In this document: positions 26,015-33,863 of the stretch, piece after piece
How positions within the stretch are numbered: position 1 is the stretch's first letter
Layout: every line of letters begins with the position of its first letter
Origin: G965237725 sp965237725
GTDB taxonomy: Bacteria; Pseudomonadota; Gammaproteobacteria; Arenicellales; Poriferihabitantaceae
Assembly (NCBI GenBank): GCA_965237725.1
Contig: OZ250151.1
Span: 930,001 to 994,000, forward strand
DNA length: 64,000 nucleotides
Direction of reading: 5' to 3'
Position numbers and translations under genes: made by a program
Notes under the pieces: model-generated
Told to the model about the DNA's origin: nothing
The model's input: the letters and a program-made list of their open reading frames with translations, nothing else
Databases searched by the model: none

Positions 26015-27851
26015 TATATTTTCCTTATGGTAATTAGTTAATGAACATTTTTAACAATTAGAGTGAGCGATTCGATCTGTCTCCCAAGATCTTCCCCGAG
26101 AAATCTGGAGGTGACATGTAATTGTGAAATTTTTCTATCGCACCTCTCGATTTCAATTTCGGTCACTGTGGGTTGGGCCAATGGCTCACCAGGAGCAATG
26201 AGCCTAGGTCTGGCTTCACCACAAAACCAGGACTCCGCAAGCCGAGCCAGAACGCCTACACTGCCCTTGATCACACCGCTGTTGTCAATTAGTGTGACAT
26301 CATCAAACACCATCTCATTCAGCGCAAGTGGGTCCCCGGATGAAATCGCAGCCATCAATTTTTCAACCATACCTGTAAGGCTGGTATACCAACCAACGGT
26401 TTCTTCCCATGGATCGTATTCCAGCAATGCCTGTCCAGGCGTTGTACAAATATTTGGGTCACCAACCCAGGGAATTGGCGCAACATGGGGTAGTTTGTCC
26501 TGATTTACTGCGAATGCATAGGGAAGATCGCAAAATTGATCACCGTTGGCGTCTATGCAGTTCGGAGAATTTCGATTCCAAAAATTGCCGCCTGTGGGTG
26601 GTTTCATGTTGAAATTGCTACCACCGATCAGGTTCTCGGCGTCATCGTTTGCATAAAAATTGTTCCACCAGATATGATTTTTAATGTCCCAAATTTGTAC
26701 GCCCAAATTGTGTCCTTTGAAATCATTGCAATAAATCCGGTTTTCCGTTCCGACCATATGGGTTAAGCCGTTCCTGGTGTTATTTTGAATCTGGTTAAAA
26801 AATATTAAATTGCGATTACCATCACCGATAAAAACACCTTCTGCACCGTTTCCGCTAATATTGTTTCTGACTATCCAGTTGTCATTTCCACTTAGAACCT
26901 GAATTCCGGATCCCAGGGGAAGTCCCGTTCCGGTAATGAAATTCTCCTCCAGCGTATTCAGGTTTGCATCGGTCAACATTATCCCGACAGCATTTAGAGA
27001 AAGTATACTTTTTTCTACCCGACACTGAGTTGAGAATCTAAGCCATATACCAGCATCCGTTGCTGAGGTCACTCGATTATTATTTATCACCTTACACTTG
27101 ACCGTGCTCTCCAGCAAAATGCCATGCCGCATTACCTGGGGGCCAGTGAGCACATTCTGCTCCAATGTGTTGGAACTGCCTCCCATGACTACGATCCCCT
27201 GGTCGAAACCATGCACCTGAAGGCGCCTGACTGTTACGCCCTGTCGATTTTGCACCATTACACCCACAGCCCTGGCGCCGGGCGAATGACGCAATTGCAG
27301 ACCCCCTCCATCCAGTTTCACATCGTTATCCTCGATGGATATGGATCCGGTCAATGAAGCACCAAGTGTGCAGGTTTTCGTAGCCGCATTCCAGGCACCT
27401 ATGCCGCTACCCACACAGTCTCCTCCCTGGGCATTGTCTCTGATCTGGTAATGTTGCGCGTTGGCCGATTGCGCGAATGTAATTCCAATTAGCAGGATAA
27501 AAACCACCGGAAACTGCCGGAATTGCAAGATAGTATTTGTAAATATCGTATTGTTCATCACTGCCCCCATTAATGACCAAGCTAAGTATAGCCCCTCAAT
27601 AGGAAAAAAGGTTTAGCGTCCAATAGAATTTCGAAGCATATAAATCGGGGACAGGCTCCAGTGGGAATCCAGCATCCCCGCGGAAGCGGGTTTCCAGAAC
27701 AAAAGGTAATCAGCAAAGGTAATCAGGGTCAGGTCTCACAATGCACAGGCTGTTCATCTTCTGCAATGGTTCGAGGAACTGTAGCTCGTTTTTCCAGGCT
27801 CTAGGAGCTCCAAAGCCCAGTTGTGCAATGTGAGACCTGACCCTGTATGTT
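26015..27851. repeat. Long segmental duplication, copy 2 (about 1.8 kb)
   Basis: Matches 5009-6832 with few substitutions and one 13-bp insertion (CAAAGGTAATCAG repeated near 27716). It includes the beta-helix gene, its upstream promoter-side sequence, a GGATTCC-type remnant (CCCCGCGGAAGCGGG) and the family B palindrome at 27727-27846. Confidence 0.9.
26038..27558 (-). CDS. Secreted right-handed parallel beta-helix protein, copy 2
   Basis: About 506 aa from ATG 27558. Same architecture as the copy at 5032: signal peptide ending SANA, beta-helix coils rich in N-x-I/G-I-x-L, then a non-repeat C-terminal domain with the DPWEETVGWYTSLTGMVEKL segment. About seven amino-acid replacements separate the copies (for example GIGVWN to GIGAWN, NMKRPTGG to NMKPPTGG, FDDVALID to FDDVTLID), spread over the length. 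Both frames are intact, so both products may be made or the duplication is young. Function is unknown beyond probable polysaccharide binding or cleavage outside the cell. Confidence 0.85.
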   Translation of the reverse strand: MNNTIFTNTILQFRQFPVVFILLIGITFAQSANAQHYQIRDNAQGGDCVGSGIGAWNAATKTCTLGASLTGSISIEDNDVKLDGGGLQLRHSPGARAVGVMVQNRQGVTVRRLQVHGFDQGIVVMGGSSNTLEQNVLTGPQVMRHGILLESTVKCKVINNNRVTSATDAGIWLRFSTQCRVEKSILSLNAVGIMLTDANLNTLEENFITGTGLPLGSGIQVLSGNDNWIVRNNISGNGAEGVFIGDGNRNLIFFNQIQNNTRNGLTHMVGTENRIYCNDFKGHNLGVQIWDIKNHIWWNNFYANDDAENLIGGSNFNMKPPTGGNFWNRNSPNCIDANGDQFCDLPYAFAVNQDKLPHVAPIPWVGDPNICTTPGQALLEYDPWEETVGWYTSLTGMVEKLMAAISSGDPLALNEMVFDDVTLIDNSGVIKGSVGVLARLAESWFCGEARPRLIAPGEPLAQPTVTEIEIERCDRKISQLHVTSRFLGEDLGRQIESLTLIVKNVH

Positions 27852-28117
27852 GCATTCAAGTTTGGTGCAATCGATATCCAAAATCAAAGACCTGACCCGG
27901 TTCGCTCCAAAAACAACGGGGCGCGAGAAAAGTTTCTTGTGCTTACTTGACGGAGATTGTCTAATGTGGGACTCTTTGTTTGTAGTTGCTGTTCGCCGAC
28001 ATTCGAATCTGGTCAATTGTCTCGGCGTCAATGTTTATATTATAGAATCACCATTCTACAAAAATTAGGGGGAAATTCGAAAGTATGTAAAAGAGTTGCT
28101 TTCCTCCATTATCAACC
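27571..28117. other. Intergenic region, mainly repeats
   Basis: Holds the end of the copy-2 duplication with family B palindrome 27727-27846, then a right half of a family A element (27868-27898, ATCCAAAATCAAAGACCTGA). The remaining about 200 bp before the gene at 28118 show nothing recognisable. Confidence 0.5.
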
Positions 28118-28993
28118 ATGAAAAACAATGAACTTCGACTTAGTAGACTGCTTTCTGTCATATTAGCGTTTGTCATCCTGACAGGCTTTACGCCGATTCG
28201 ACCAGAAGACCTACCATTTCCTCGGATTGAGGAGTACCAGGCAGTTAATTCCGAGGGTCAATGGTTTCGCGAAGTCTCCAGCCAGAGTCTGGGCATCGAT
28301 TTTTATCAGAATGTTGCCATGTCCGGATTTGAACTTGGATTCGGGGAAAACAATGATCACCAGATATCTGTGATCGGTGTGGAACCGGAATCTATGCCTG
28401 CATCAGGGAGAGTGCATTTCACTTATCATGAAAATGATAAAGACGACTACTTCCGCCCCTACTATTCCTTTCTTTCCTTCGATTCCGACCAGTCTCGGGT
28501 ATTTACAACCAGCAGGATTTGCGAGGGGGTCTGCACTGTTCGAATTGCACCTCGCCACAACTACGAAGTGATGGTATTGAGCGGATTCAAATTTGATCTG
28601 ATCAACGAGAGATCAAATTTGAGGAAACTAAGTATCCGCCCGCAAAACAGAGGATTTGTGGATGTGGAGTTTTCTGACAACGGCTCCAAGCGGTACCGGG
28701 TGACACTGCACTATCTGTTCATCCATGAATCTTTGGTATCGGGCAGCGATAGTCTGTCACTCGCTCGAAGACAGGACTCACATCAACGCACAATACGGGA
28801 GCAAAGAGAGCCCGGACTGTCGCTACTACGTGGATTCAGTTTTGAATTTTTAAACGGGGACCACCGTATTGGCGAACTTTCGATAATTAGCTCCCAAAGC
28901 GGAACCCGTTACGATGTTAAATTTAACGACCAGAATACGGACGATCCCTATCATGTCGAAATTGATTACATTACCCTTAGAAGTGATAGGTGA
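28118..28993 (+). CDS. Exported protein of unknown function
   Basis: 291 aa. A basic N-terminus (KNNELRLSRLL) and hydrophobic core (VILAFVILTGFTP) make a Sec-type signal peptide. The mature protein is beta-rich with repeated phrases: KLSIRPQNRGFVDVEFSDNGS near residue 170-190 and ELSIISSQSGTRYDVKFNDQN near 255-275. The two share the order of elements (hydrophobic strand, gly-rich turn, V-E/K-F-x-D/N), so the chain may hold two copies of one small beta domain. No family is recognised. It stands alone between repeat clusters. Confidence 0.6.
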   Translation: MKNNELRLSRLLSVILAFVILTGFTPIRPEDLPFPRIEEYQAVNSEGQWFREVSSQSLGIDFYQNVAMSGFELGFGENNDHQISVIGVEPESMPASGRVHFTYHENDKDDYFRPYYSFLSFDSDQSRVFTTSRICEGVCTVRIAPRHNYEVMVLSGFKFDLINERSNLRKLSIRPQNRGFVDVEFSDNGSKRYRVTLHYLFIHESLVSGSDSLSLARRQDSHQRTIREQREPGLSLLRGFSFEFLNGDHRIGELSIISSQSGTRYDVKFNDQNTDDPYHVEIDYITLRSDR

Positions 28994-29443
28994 ATGATAG
29001 ATGTCAGGGGGGGAGTGGCCAGAGGGGTTCAGGTTCAGTTCTGGAGCAAAAATGTGTAGTCGAGGCCACCGAACCAATCAGCTACCCCTTCTCGCCCACG
29101 TAGGCCAAGCGTGACCAATAAAATATTCTAAAATAATATTCTAAAACATACTTGGATGTATCCCATACAATCAATATCCAAAATCAAAGACCTGACCCCG
29201 TATCCGTGCACTTATGCTAGAGCTGGATTGGCACTCGCAAGGATCAAGATATTTTGTTTTCAATTTAAGTGGATCAAAAAATGCTTTAAACGAAATCAGC
29301 GCAGCGTGTAATTGAACTTAAAAGACTCAATAAACGGGACAGATTTATTTTTCGCAGTGTAGAATAAATTTGGACCCAATAAAATAAATCGTCCAATGAC
29401 GAACGGCGCGAGTATTGCGAGACCTGACCCTCTATTCTGTCCG
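28994..29443. other. Intergenic region with repeat halves
   Basis: Includes a right half of a family A element (29167-29210, CAAAGACCTGACCCCGTATC), a degraded family E pair (ATAAACGGGACAGATTTATT at about 29331-29350, and AATAAATCGTCC about 50 bp on) and the end of a family B element (GAGACCTGACCCTCTATTCT near 29419). No gene is seen. Confidence 0.5.
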
Positions 29444-30415
29444 TTACCCAAGGAATATGGATTCACGGTGCCACTCTAAATAATTTTTCTTCCCGCTCGC
29501 AAGGGCGGGTAATCTATTAGGTGTATCTACGCCGACAACCCCCATTTTTTTCATGGACTCACGATCCGCCACGTCCGCAAGTATGACCGACCCGTCATTT
29601 TCAAAAGCAATGAATCCTTTGTCAAATAAATGGTCAATTGTGGGCGTCAGCATAAACCCGTTCTCTGGGTCTAACCGCTCTTCATTACTTGCACTTCGCC
29701 AGGGTTTAATATGACTTGCGATCAAATGCTCAGGTTTATTTACTCCAGTTACGCGGCAACGCGGCTCTCGTATCAGCAGCAAACTTCGAAACTTACCTTG
29801 CCCCCTTCTTGACTTAATGAGTACTTCTTTCTCTGTTTCATCAATATCTGTTGATGATTCCAATTGTAGCTGAATCTGATCTTCCCAATCCTCTATATAT
29901 CGATCTATGGTGTTTGGGATAATTAAATCATCATTTATGTAATCGCAATTTACTAAATCAACTATTTGCCTATCTATTAACTCGGCTATGGCTAAAGCTA
30001 ACGGCTTTGAAATCTGAAACAAATAGGATTGATTTGCCTGGCCATTTTTTGAGCTTATAGGCGAATACTTTTCAGGAAGAAATGGAGTTAGATGGCTTAA
30101 ATAATCCATCGTCCTGACTGGCTTATTTAGTTGCCGGTACTTAACGTTTATTTTCCATCCTTCGTCGGACCAATTGCTTCCAGCCTGCCCGAATTCAATA
30201 GGTTTTGGAAAGGAATAACAATGAGTTTCTGCAATCCCAACCGCGATGATTAATGCATTTGCATAAGAATAAATTACGTCTCCCGGTAGGATTCGCTTCA
30301 TATATTCGTATGAAAAGTTTTTGTTTCCATCCGACTGGCGTTTTGGTGACCACATATATCCGTCACCGATTTCCTGTCGATGCGTTTGCTTTTGATTAAC
30401 CCACCAATAGTTCAT
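29444..30415 (-). CDS. HNH endonuclease with EVE-like N-terminal domain
   Basis: 323 aa. The N-terminal about 150 residues (NYWWVNQKQTHRQEIGDGYM, then LPGDVIYSYANALIIAVG) look like an EVE/PUA-type domain, which in restriction enzymes reads modified bases. The C-terminal domain is an HNH_2-type nuclease: CRVTGVNKPEHLIASHIKPW, then DPENGFMLTPTIDHLFDKGF, with catalytic His in ASHIKPW and metal ligands in the second segment. The likely role is modification-dependent restriction of incoming DNA. It is a single-gene system with no methylase nearby, as expected for a type IV-like enzyme. The neighbours (DUF429, HsdR scrap) are also defence- or nuclease-like. Confidence 0.82.
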   Translation of the reverse strand: MNYWWVNQKQTHRQEIGDGYMWSPKRQSDGNKNFSYEYMKRILPGDVIYSYANALIIAVGIAETHCYSFPKPIEFGQAGSNWSDEGWKINVKYRQLNKPVRTMDYLSHLTPFLPEKYSPISSKNGQANQSYLFQISKPLALAIAELIDRQIVDLVNCDYINDDLIIPNTIDRYIEDWEDQIQLQLESSTDIDETEKEVLIKSRRGQGKFRSLLLIREPRCRVTGVNKPEHLIASHIKPWRSASNEERLDPENGFMLTPTIDHLFDKGFIAFENDGSVILADVADRESMKKMGVVGVDTPNRLPALASGKKNYLEWHRESIFLG

Positions 30416-30510
30416 TTAGGCATTTAAACACATTGGATGCGAAATCGGCAAAAGTGTGCCCTTGCTTGACCGAATTAACAATCCAACACTTTGCGAAAAA
30501 CTTAGGATCA

Positions 30511-30602
30511 GGTTTCACATTTCACACAGAAAAACGAGCCGCAGTTACTCGAAATATCGATGAAGATGAACCGCGGTGCTTTGTGAGACCTGACCCTGTA
30601 TA
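30511..30602. repeat. Family B repeat, diverged copy
   Basis: GGATCAGGTTTCACATTTCA and GCTTTGTGAGACCTGACCCT form the ends. The centre AAAAACGAGCCGCAGTTACT is recognisable but carries more changes than other copies. Confidence 0.65.
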
Positions 30603-30611
30603 GTTTTCACA

Positions 30612-30663
30612 GAGCGATATATCTAAACTCAAGGCTAATGCACTCAAAAATAAATCTGTCCCC
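30612..30663. repeat. Second copy of the 3' end of the membrane-protein gene at 32530, fused to a GGGACAG-type repeat arm
   Basis: GCGATATATCTAAACTCAAG through AAAAATAAATCTGTCCCC matches 33041-33091 with a few substitutions. At 33041 the same stretch encodes the last 14 codons and the stop of the membrane protein. See the findings for the meaning. Confidence 0.7.
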
Positions 30664-30674
30664 TTTTCTTTGCT

Positions 30675-30839
30675 ATGGAGGCATTGCTCTGGGTAATAAA
30701 AGAATATAATTCTGAGAAATATGAATTTGCATTGAGTGCGATGAGAAAAACTATCGAAAATGAAAGGTCACCAGACAGACCATTAAACATGCTTGTAAAG
30801 ATGTTTGAGCGAATATCTGGCATGCCTTTCTCCGGGTAA
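30675..30839 (+). CDS. Short open frame, 54 aa, unknown
   Basis: ATG 30675 to TAA 30837-30839. The peptide is amphipathic and helical (EALLWVIKEYNSEKYEFALS, then MRKTIENERSPDRPLNMLVK) with no signal or membrane segment. Coding-like composition but no recognised family and only a weak ribosome-binding site; it could be the tail of a lost gene. Confidence 0.3.
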   Translation: MEALLWVIKEYNSEKYEFALSAMRKTIENERSPDRPLNMLVKMFERISGMPFSG

Positions 30840-30938
30840 CTCTATGGCCCTGGAAAAACCGTGGCAAACAGCGAAAAGGCATTGATGATAAATTCGATTC
30901 GTTTTTCACCGCACCCTTATTGTTTTAAAATTTAATCG

Positions 30939-31670
30939 ATGATTTTAGCCGGCGTAGACCTAGCTTGGATTAGCGCTAAAAATCCGAGTGCAATATCTTA
31001 CGGCAAACTTGAAAACAGAGTGCTCACAGTATCTGAAATGGATGTCGGTGTAATTGGAATTGATAATGTCATATCGTCTCTGCAGTCAATTTTGAGGCTT
31101 AGAGGAATAGCAATTGACGCTCCTTTAATAATAAGGAACGAAGTGGGGCAACGTAACTGCGAAACCGCAGTTAGCCGTATATACGGATCAAAACATGCCG
31201 GGTGTCATACCTCTAATCTAAAGCTCTATCCAAATTCTGCGAGTGTAAAGTTGTCTGAAACACTCGATAGCTCAGGTTTTAAGCACTTATCCAATGAAAA
31301 ATGGCAGATCGAGTGCTATCCACACCCGACTATATTAGAAGTTTTTGATTTAGAAGAGAGACTGAAGTACAAAAAAGGAAGAGTCGCTGAAAAGAAAGCT
31401 GGGCAAATAATTTTGGCCGAGTTAATACGAAAGCTTTCAGATCACAAAGAACTAGCGTTATTAATCTCCAAAGAATTTTCTCAATATCTCGACCCAACTC
31501 ACATTGAGTCGCTAAAAGGTCAAGAATTGAAAAATAACGAAGACGTATTAGATTCAATGATTTGCTTATACACCGCGGGGCTTTATGCGCTGGGAGTTAC
31601 TGAATGCGTTTATGGTTCAGTCGAAGACGGATATATTTATATCCCAAAATTAAACGCCTCAAAATTGTGA
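30939..31670 (+). CDS. DUF429 family protein (predicted RNase H-fold nuclease)
   Basis: 243 aa. The opening ILAGVDLAW is the Asp-containing first strand of the RNase H-like fold, IAIDAPLII supplies the second acidic strand, and RNCETAVSRIYGS is the conserved R.CD......G-type segment of DUF429. The later ECYPHPTILEVF and NEDVLDSMICLYTAG carry the remaining acidic positions (Asp in VLDS). The family is predicted to cleave nucleic acid; its cell role is not established. It stands between the HNH nuclease and the restriction scrap. Confidence 0.82.
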   Translation: MILAGVDLAWISAKNPSAISYGKLENRVLTVSEMDVGVIGIDNVISSLQSILRLRGIAIDAPLIIRNEVGQRNCETAVSRIYGSKHAGCHTSNLKLYPNSASVKLSETLDSSGFKHLSNEKWQIECYPHPTILEVFDLEERLKYKKGRVAEKKAGQIILAELIRKLSDHKELALLISKEFSQYLDPTHIESLKGQELKNNEDVLDSMICLYTAGLYALGVTECVYGSVEDGYIYIPKLNASKL

Positions 31671-31713
31671 GGGTCAGGTCATTAAATTTGGATAGAAAAA
31701 ATTTTCTTGATAG

Positions 31714-31764
31714 AACCGGGACAGATCTATTTAATACCTTCAATAAAATAGATCTGTCCCGGTT
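31714..31764. repeat. Family E palindrome (CCGGGACAGATCTATTT...AAATAGATCTGTCCCGG)
   Basis: Arms AACCGGGACAGATCTATTT and AAATAGATCTGTCCCGGTT are a perfect 19-bp inverted repeat around AATACCTTCAATA. A half family A element (GGGTCAGGTCATTAAATTTG) leads into it from the stop of the DUF429 gene. It could also act as a terminator, though it lacks a clean U-tract. Confidence 0.85.
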
Positions 31765-31886
31765 TATGCAATCGAAGCTATAGGTCTTTACGGTATTTTT
31801 TGGTATAAGATTGCATCTTAATGCAGTTATACAAATTAGCTGTGGATTGGACCGCATTTAGTAACCATAATCAGGAATAAAAACAT

Positions 31887-32225
31887 ATGTCTCTGATCCA
31901 ACAAGGAATCGAGAAAGGCTTAATAACACTTGATGGTGACCAGAATTACATCACTTATGTTCACCAAAACAAAAAGAAAAATTACAAGAATCCTGAAGAG
32001 AACGTACAAGCTGAGGCATTTCTACAACTTGTTATTACATATGGCTATTCACCCAGTCGTATCAAACTATTCCAGTCAGTAACAATTGGTTCAGATACTC
32101 GGGAAGCCAATATTATCGTTTACAACAACGATGCCCATACATCGGCTCATATAATAGTTGAATGCAAGAAGGAGGAAGTTTCCGAGCTTGAATTTAAAGG
32201 AGCTAAAGGTGCCGGAGGGATTTAA
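31887..32225 (+). pseudogene. Type I restriction enzyme R-subunit N-terminal domain, truncated by a hairpin repeat
   Basis: About 108 residues remain of a protein normally of several hundred. NPEENVQAEAFLQLVITYGY, the Asp in GSDTREANIIVYN and HIIVECKKEE give the PD-(D/E)xK nuclease core of the HSDR_N family. The match ends at SELEFKGA, where the family D hairpin (32204-32250) begins and provides the TAA. No helicase part is left, so only an orphan nuclease domain could be made. ATG 31887 has CAGGAA upstream. Confidence 0.75.
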
Positions 32226-32250
32226 TTTTAATCCCTCCGGCACCTTTATT
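32204..32250. repeat. Family D hairpin inserted between two gene fragments
   Basis: AAAGGTGCCGGAGGGATTTA against TTTTAATCCCTCCGGCACCT, almost identical to 25852-25900. It joins the broken HsdR domain on its left to an IS3-type transposase tail on its right. Confidence 0.87.
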
Positions 32251-32253
32251 TCC

Positions 32254-32445
32254 GGTGAGCTAAAACGCGCTATTGGGCAGTTTGTTCATCATTACAATCA
32301 AGAGCGTTACCATGAATCCCTGGATAACATCACGCCCGCTGATATGTACTATGGCAGATACCATCAAATAATGGAGCGACGTGCCATCATCAAACAACAA
32401 ACTTTACAACAAAGGAGGTGCGAAAACCTGATACCATGTACCTGA
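32254..32445 (+). pseudogene. C-terminal remnant of an IS3-family transposase (OrfB, rve integrase core)
   Basis: Encodes GELKRAIGQFVHHYNQERYH, then ESLDNITPADMYYGR and IIKQQTLQQRR. FVxxYNxxRxHxSL.N.TPAD.YYGR is the conserved end of the IS3 OrfB integrase domain, including the last catalytic-region helix. The N-terminal 80 percent is missing, replaced at its left edge by the family D hairpin. Not functional. Confidence 0.8.
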
Positions 32446-32529
32446 TATTAAACAGGTAATCTAATCGAATAGTCTCTCTTAACTTCTAGGCCCAACTGTC
32501 CCAAATCTTTTGACGACATACAGTTAGCA

Positions 32530-33081
32530 ATGTTTCTTTGGTTGCTAGGTCTCTTCTTTAATACGCAAGGTCTTCCAATATTTGCTTTAGTCAGCTTATT
32601 AGCATCAATACTACTTGTAGTATTTGCTACGGGATTTGGAATTCGTGAAGATTTCAAATCATTCTCAACTCCGATAGCTAATTACGTCGGATATCTGAAA
32701 CGGTTCAATAAATACCAAGCTGGTGTTGTTTTAAAATTATTAGAATATGAGCAGTCAGCACTTGAATCTGGCCAGAAACTTTTGGAAGCCCGTAAGGCTA
32801 TGATGAGTAGAAAACTGGATTGGGTTTTTGGTTCGGCTCAAAAGGCAGGCTTCCTTCCAATACTCGGAGCCGTGGTATTGGCTGTATACGAATTTTACAA
32901 TTCTAGTGGTTCGTTATCTATTTCTCTCGTTGTTAGTGCTTTTGTGGTCGGACTAATGATTGGATACGCCCATATCGGAAAAATAGTTCATTGGTTAAAC
33001 TGGTCAATTGAAACATTGAGTACTGCGATAGAAAACCAGTGCGATAAATCTAAACTCAAGGCAAATGCACGTAAAAAATAA
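32530..33081 (+). CDS. Membrane protein of unknown function, repeat-derived C-terminus
   Basis: 183 aa. Two hydrophobic helices at the N-terminus (LWLLGLFFNTQGLPIFALVS to about residue 36), an amphipathic helix-rich cytoplasmic stretch (YLKRFNKYQAGVVLKLLEYE), then two more helices (FLPILGAVVLAVYEF, ISLVVSAFVVGLMIGYAHIG). No family is recognised. The last 14 codons and the stop coincide with a sequence found again at 30612-30663, ending in AAATAAATCTGTCCCC. It may be a small effector-type membrane protein, considering the defence-like neighbours, but nothing in the sequence proves it. Confidence 0.55.
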   Translation: MFLWLLGLFFNTQGLPIFALVSLLASILLVVFATGFGIREDFKSFSTPIANYVGYLKRFNKYQAGVVLKLLEYEQSALESGQKLLEARKAMMSRKLDWVFGSAQKAGFLPILGAVVLAVYEFYNSSGSLSISLVVSAFVVGLMIGYAHIGKIVHWLNWSIETLSTAIENQCDKSKLKANARKK

Positions 33082-33143
33082 ATCTGTCCCCATTGCTTCT
33101 ACTGACCCTAATCTCCTGAGAACTACTCTGATCTTAATCTCTT

Positions 33144-33863
33144 CTAACCTTTGGGCTTGTTGTATGTTGAAAAAATTGAATCAACTAGGCGGGTGCATCC
33201 GGACGTCAATCTGGCCAAAACACGTAGCTGTTCTTGACAAGATTCCGATTGCGTTTCAACAGGATAGTTAATGGAATGAGAAACTTCACCCCATACTTCC
33301 TCCATTAACGTCCTGATCTGGAGCTCTATTTTCATCTCAGGTCTCGCAGCAGGGCTAACAACATAATGTACGCTCGTGTACATTTCCTCACGAAAGATTG
33401 TTCTTAAGCCTATTCCTTCAAAGAAGGCTTTAGATTCAATGTCCCATATATACACGAGAGCCTCTTCACGTATCGTATATCGGTTTAGTTCAATAATACT
33501 AATGATCAAAGGATGAATCTCTGTCATTTGTTTAGTGTGAAGATGCAGAAGCCTTATCCCCACTAAATCATCCAAATGCTCTAGCAGATTGGACTTGTTG
33601 GTCAGTGCAGGGAGTGGAACAGTGCGATCTTCCTTCCTTACATCTGCTCGTTTCAGTTCTTTACGTTTTAGTTTCTCAAGAAGGTGGTCAGGGTCTTTAG
33701 TTCGGTACTTAGCTGAGTGAATGTACGGTTTAAGGCGTGCGTCACTAGCTAGTTGGTTCATCAAATGACTGCCTTGCAAATCGAAATCGGTACGAAGCGA
33801 CTCGTAATATTTGACAGCTTTAGCGTGCGCTCTTTTTCTGCTTTCAGTTAGTTCTGCAGCCAT
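33144..33863 (-). CDS. RelA/SpoT-domain (p)ppGpp synthetase-like protein
   Basis: 239 aa, a size typical of small alarmone synthetases. All synthetase landmarks are present: YRTKDPDHLLEKL (53-65, ATP side), LDDLVGIRLL (97-106, Asp of the Mg site), YTSVHYVV (162-169), ELQIRT (180-185, catalytic Glu) and EEVWGEVSH (188-196). No HD hydrolase domain, TGS or ACT is attached. It could make (p)ppGpp or, as toxic small synthetases do, pyrophosphorylate adenine nucleotides or tRNA. It starts immediately after the ParA stop (TAA then ATG with no gap), so translation is coupled. Confidence 0.85.
   Translation of the reverse strand: MAAELTESRKRAHAKAVKYYESLRTDFDLQGSHLMNQLASDARLKPYIHSAKYRTKDPDHLLEKLKRKELKRADVRKEDRTVPLPALTNKSNLLEHLDDLVGIRLLHLHTKQMTEIHPLIISIIELNRYTIREEALVYIWDIESKAFFEGIGLRTIFREEMYTSVHYVVSPAARPEMKIELQIRTLMEEVWGEVSHSINYPVETQSESCQEQLRVLARLTSGCTRLVDSIFSTYNKPKG

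Noticed and set aside
27847..28068. Short frames on both strands before the exported protein gene
   Set aside because: They begin inside a family A repeat half and show no domain or ribosome-binding site.
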